DNA of 61,581 nt from Zygnema cylindricum (Eukaryota; Streptophyta; Zygnematophyceae; Zygnematales; Zygnemataceae): the NCBI GenBank assembly GCA_037447655.1, contig JBBHKE010000473.1, positions 317,089 through 378,669 of the forward strand, in the 5' to 3' direction. A program made the translations under genes and the position numbers. The notes beneath the pieces were generated by a model. The model made no database searches, had not been told where the DNA came from, and saw only the letters and a program-made list of their open reading frames with translations. Of the stretch, positions 59,768 through 61,581 are shown in pieces. How positions within the stretch are numbered: position 1 is the stretch's first letter; each line of letters begins with the position of its first letter.

Positions 59768-61049
59768 TAGTGTTTGGTATCGGGTAAATTCATATCACGA
59801 TAGTTTCAATATTTGATATATCGAATATCGCTCGAGGAGACTCCTCGATATATCGTACCGAGACCAACATAAATTATCGCGATATATATCGCGATGAATA
59901 GTATTTTTTAAAATTAATATTTTATATTTTAATATAATATGTTATATTAGCGATAAAAAACAAATTGTCTGATACGCCACGTACGACGTGATTTTCGTTC
60001 CGTGACTTAAAGGTAGACGCCGCAAAATGTAACCGACAAAAAAGTACAAATTCTGTTAATCATATAATTACTTATTTGGGGTATGGTTACATGAGGTCTC
60101 TATAATAGTACGGACAACAAAATTTCTGGATTACAGAAGCCTCGGTTAAAATCGCGTATATTATGTAAACAAGTTTTTACATACGTTTTTTGATTTGAGT
60201 GGTTCCTTGTAGGTTGATGATCAAATCTCTAAAATCGTCAAAGATTTGAGAACCGACCATTTTTGTATGGAAATCCGTACTTGCGTATTACGTACGTGTA
60301 CTTCGCAAGTGTACCGCGTCAATGTACCTCAGAGATCTCCTTCACTCTGCTAACTTTCAAGAAAAAACCGTAATTCTTTTCGGCAAAAAAATTTACGGTC
60401 ACCTTGTCCAAAGGCACGTGACTTTACAGACCATAGTTCAAAAGTAGGTAAAAGTACACCCATACAATATGCCTATTGTAAGCAAAAAATACAATATACC
60501 CTTAAGACCTATATTGTATTGGCTGCAAAATGAAATAAAATAGTAACAGGGTTGAGTTGCACATCGTTCAATAGAGAATTAAACGTCATGTTTAAATTTT
60601 GAAAAACATTCGGACAAAAAAATGTTTTTCTGTGAGTTTTGAGGTATTTTTTATTGAAACCGCCAGATTTGGGCGATCGGACGGTCGCTGATCAAAGTAG
60701 CGACTTAAGAAGGTCACATGAAAAGCCCATAACTCAACTTATGATAGGACTATCGTCAGATTTGGACGATCGGACGGTCGCTGATCAAAGTAGCGACTAA
60801 AGAAGATCACATGAAAAGCCCATAACACAATTTACGATAAAGGCGCCGACAAAAGGCCTACAATTGAAACGCCTACTTTTGAACTATGTTACTGACCTGT
60901 GATTTTTTATTTTTTTTAATGCCTCGATATATTGGCGATACATCGCGATATTTTGCTTTTCGATATATCGAAGCGATATATCGATTATCGGGTACCTGAA
61001 ATTCGATATACATCGAATATCGGCAAAAGGTCCTCGATACCCAACACTA
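59768..61049. mobile_element. Larger hAT-like non-autonomous element
   Basis: 1282 bp, ends TAGTGTTTGGTATCG and CGATACCCAACACTA, perfect 8-bp target duplication TTGGTAGC (59760-59767, 61050-61057). Its right end is the reverse of the left end of the 44727 MITE over about 100 bp, including the CGATAT palindromes. No transposase frame. A 93-bp tandem duplication lies at 60664-60847. Confidence 0.85.
60664..60847. repeat. 93-bp tandem duplication inside the hAT-like element
   Basis: Two units beginning CAGATTTGG(G/A)CGATCGGACG and sharing GTCGCTGATCAAAGTAGCG and CATGAAAAGCCCATAAC. Confidence 0.85.
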
Positions 61050-61329
61050 TTGGTAGCAATAGGCAGTTTCGAATGCCGGTGTCGTACTTCGCAGTGCCAA
61101 CAGTTGGCGTTTTCCTGCACGCTTCGAACGTGAGGAGCGAAGCATCTGCAATCGTTTTTTCCTCCATGTGAAGCAGCCCTAAAATTTTATAAGTTTTTGG
61201 CCAAAAACATCGGCCACGTGTTAAATATCTAAGCCGGCAGGATTTCAGCCAAATATCTTCAGCGACAACCTAGGGGGCTGCGCAAATCAAAATATCTGAT
61301 TGTTTTAAGTCGTTTTGGAGGATCACTTA

Positions 61330-61581
61330 GGGTACGTCCCCATGTAAGTGATACTTTGAAAAAGTATTTTGGACTGTAGTGAAGTGTTCCGTACTACTTT
61401 GAAAAGCGTCCCTATGTGCGAAAATGGAATCGGAACTTTGAAATGTGACGGTTGTAGACGTAGGTACAACTTTGTGACGGTTGACGACGACTACGAAATT
61501 GTTGACGCCAACAAAAACAGCGACAGTTGTAGACGTCTACAATTTTGTAATTTTGTGACATGGCAGATGTTTAGGGTTTTG
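61330..61581. mobile_element. Left end of a Harbinger-like MITE, cut by the window edge
   Basis: GGGTACGTCCCCATGT after TTA (61327-61329), as at 57711. A second GTCCCTATGTG lies about 75 bp inside, matching a similar internal copy near 57793 in the other element. Confidence 0.6.

Noticed and set aside
60664-60847. CRISPR-like or satellite array
   Set aside because: Only two copies of a 93-bp unit without spacers; a simple tandem duplication.
59768-61049. Autonomous hAT transposon
   Set aside because: No frame long enough for a transposase and no hAT dimerisation-domain text seen.

Overview
This is a stretch of nuclear DNA from a eukaryote of the green lineage (land plant or related alga; species not determinable here). 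It is built almost entirely of Ty1/Copia LTR retrotransposons inserted into one another, followed by a flank rich in small DNA transposons (MITEs). No host gene, rRNA, functional tRNA gene or CRISPR was recognised. The green-lineage call rests on three things: the Copia gag-pol domain order and sequences, a primer-binding site (PBS) matching the anticodon arm of plant-type initiator tRNA-Met (GGTTATGGGCCCACC), and plant-like promoter words (ACACGTGGC, clustered GTAC) in the LTRs.

Names used: P, E, G, F, A, B, C and D are LTR families seen here. Layout: (1) 1-3141, minus-strand element P with its 5' LTR split by solo LTR D1. (2) about 3142-6468, gag-only element E (minus). (3) 6469-6697, LTR scrap G. 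(4) 6698-19226, element F (minus), carrying the complete element C1 (8332-14501) in its reverse transcriptase (RT) region and a MITE in its 5' LTR. (5) 19227-50076, a Russian-doll nest: A1 contains A2 (20616-44705) in gag; A2 contains A3 (24537-42256, minus) in RT; A3 contains a tandem B1/B2 array (24833-36076) in its 3' LTR and a solo B LTR (37455-38526) in its RT. (6) 50077-52252, 3' half of C2. (7) 52253-61581, AT-rich flank with solo LTR D2 and at least five MITEs: two of one hAT-like family, two of one TA-target family, and two ends of a Harbinger-like family.

The main biological observation is a shared leader design. In these LTRs the gag start codon lies inside U5, so the LTR itself encodes the first 6-20 residues of Gag. 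The PBS follows directly and is read as codons (Val-Met-Gly-Pro-Pro). It is complementary to the anticodon arm of initiator tRNA-Met, not to its 3' end, the half-tRNA priming known from Drosophila copia and yeast Ty5. In families P, A, B, D and F the region between the TATA position and the PBS holds a row of short hairpins whose stems change in compensatory fashion between families. The gag AUG sits in the loop of a last hairpin. Because each LTR carries promoter plus start codon, LTRs make in-frame fusions with flanking DNA, for example the 219-codon ORF at 50057-50716.

Almost all gag-pol frames are broken. C1 looks youngest: its two LTRs are both 996 bp and near-identical. Boundaries rest on LTR ends plus 5-bp target duplications (TSDs) read by eye; several TSDs have one mismatch.
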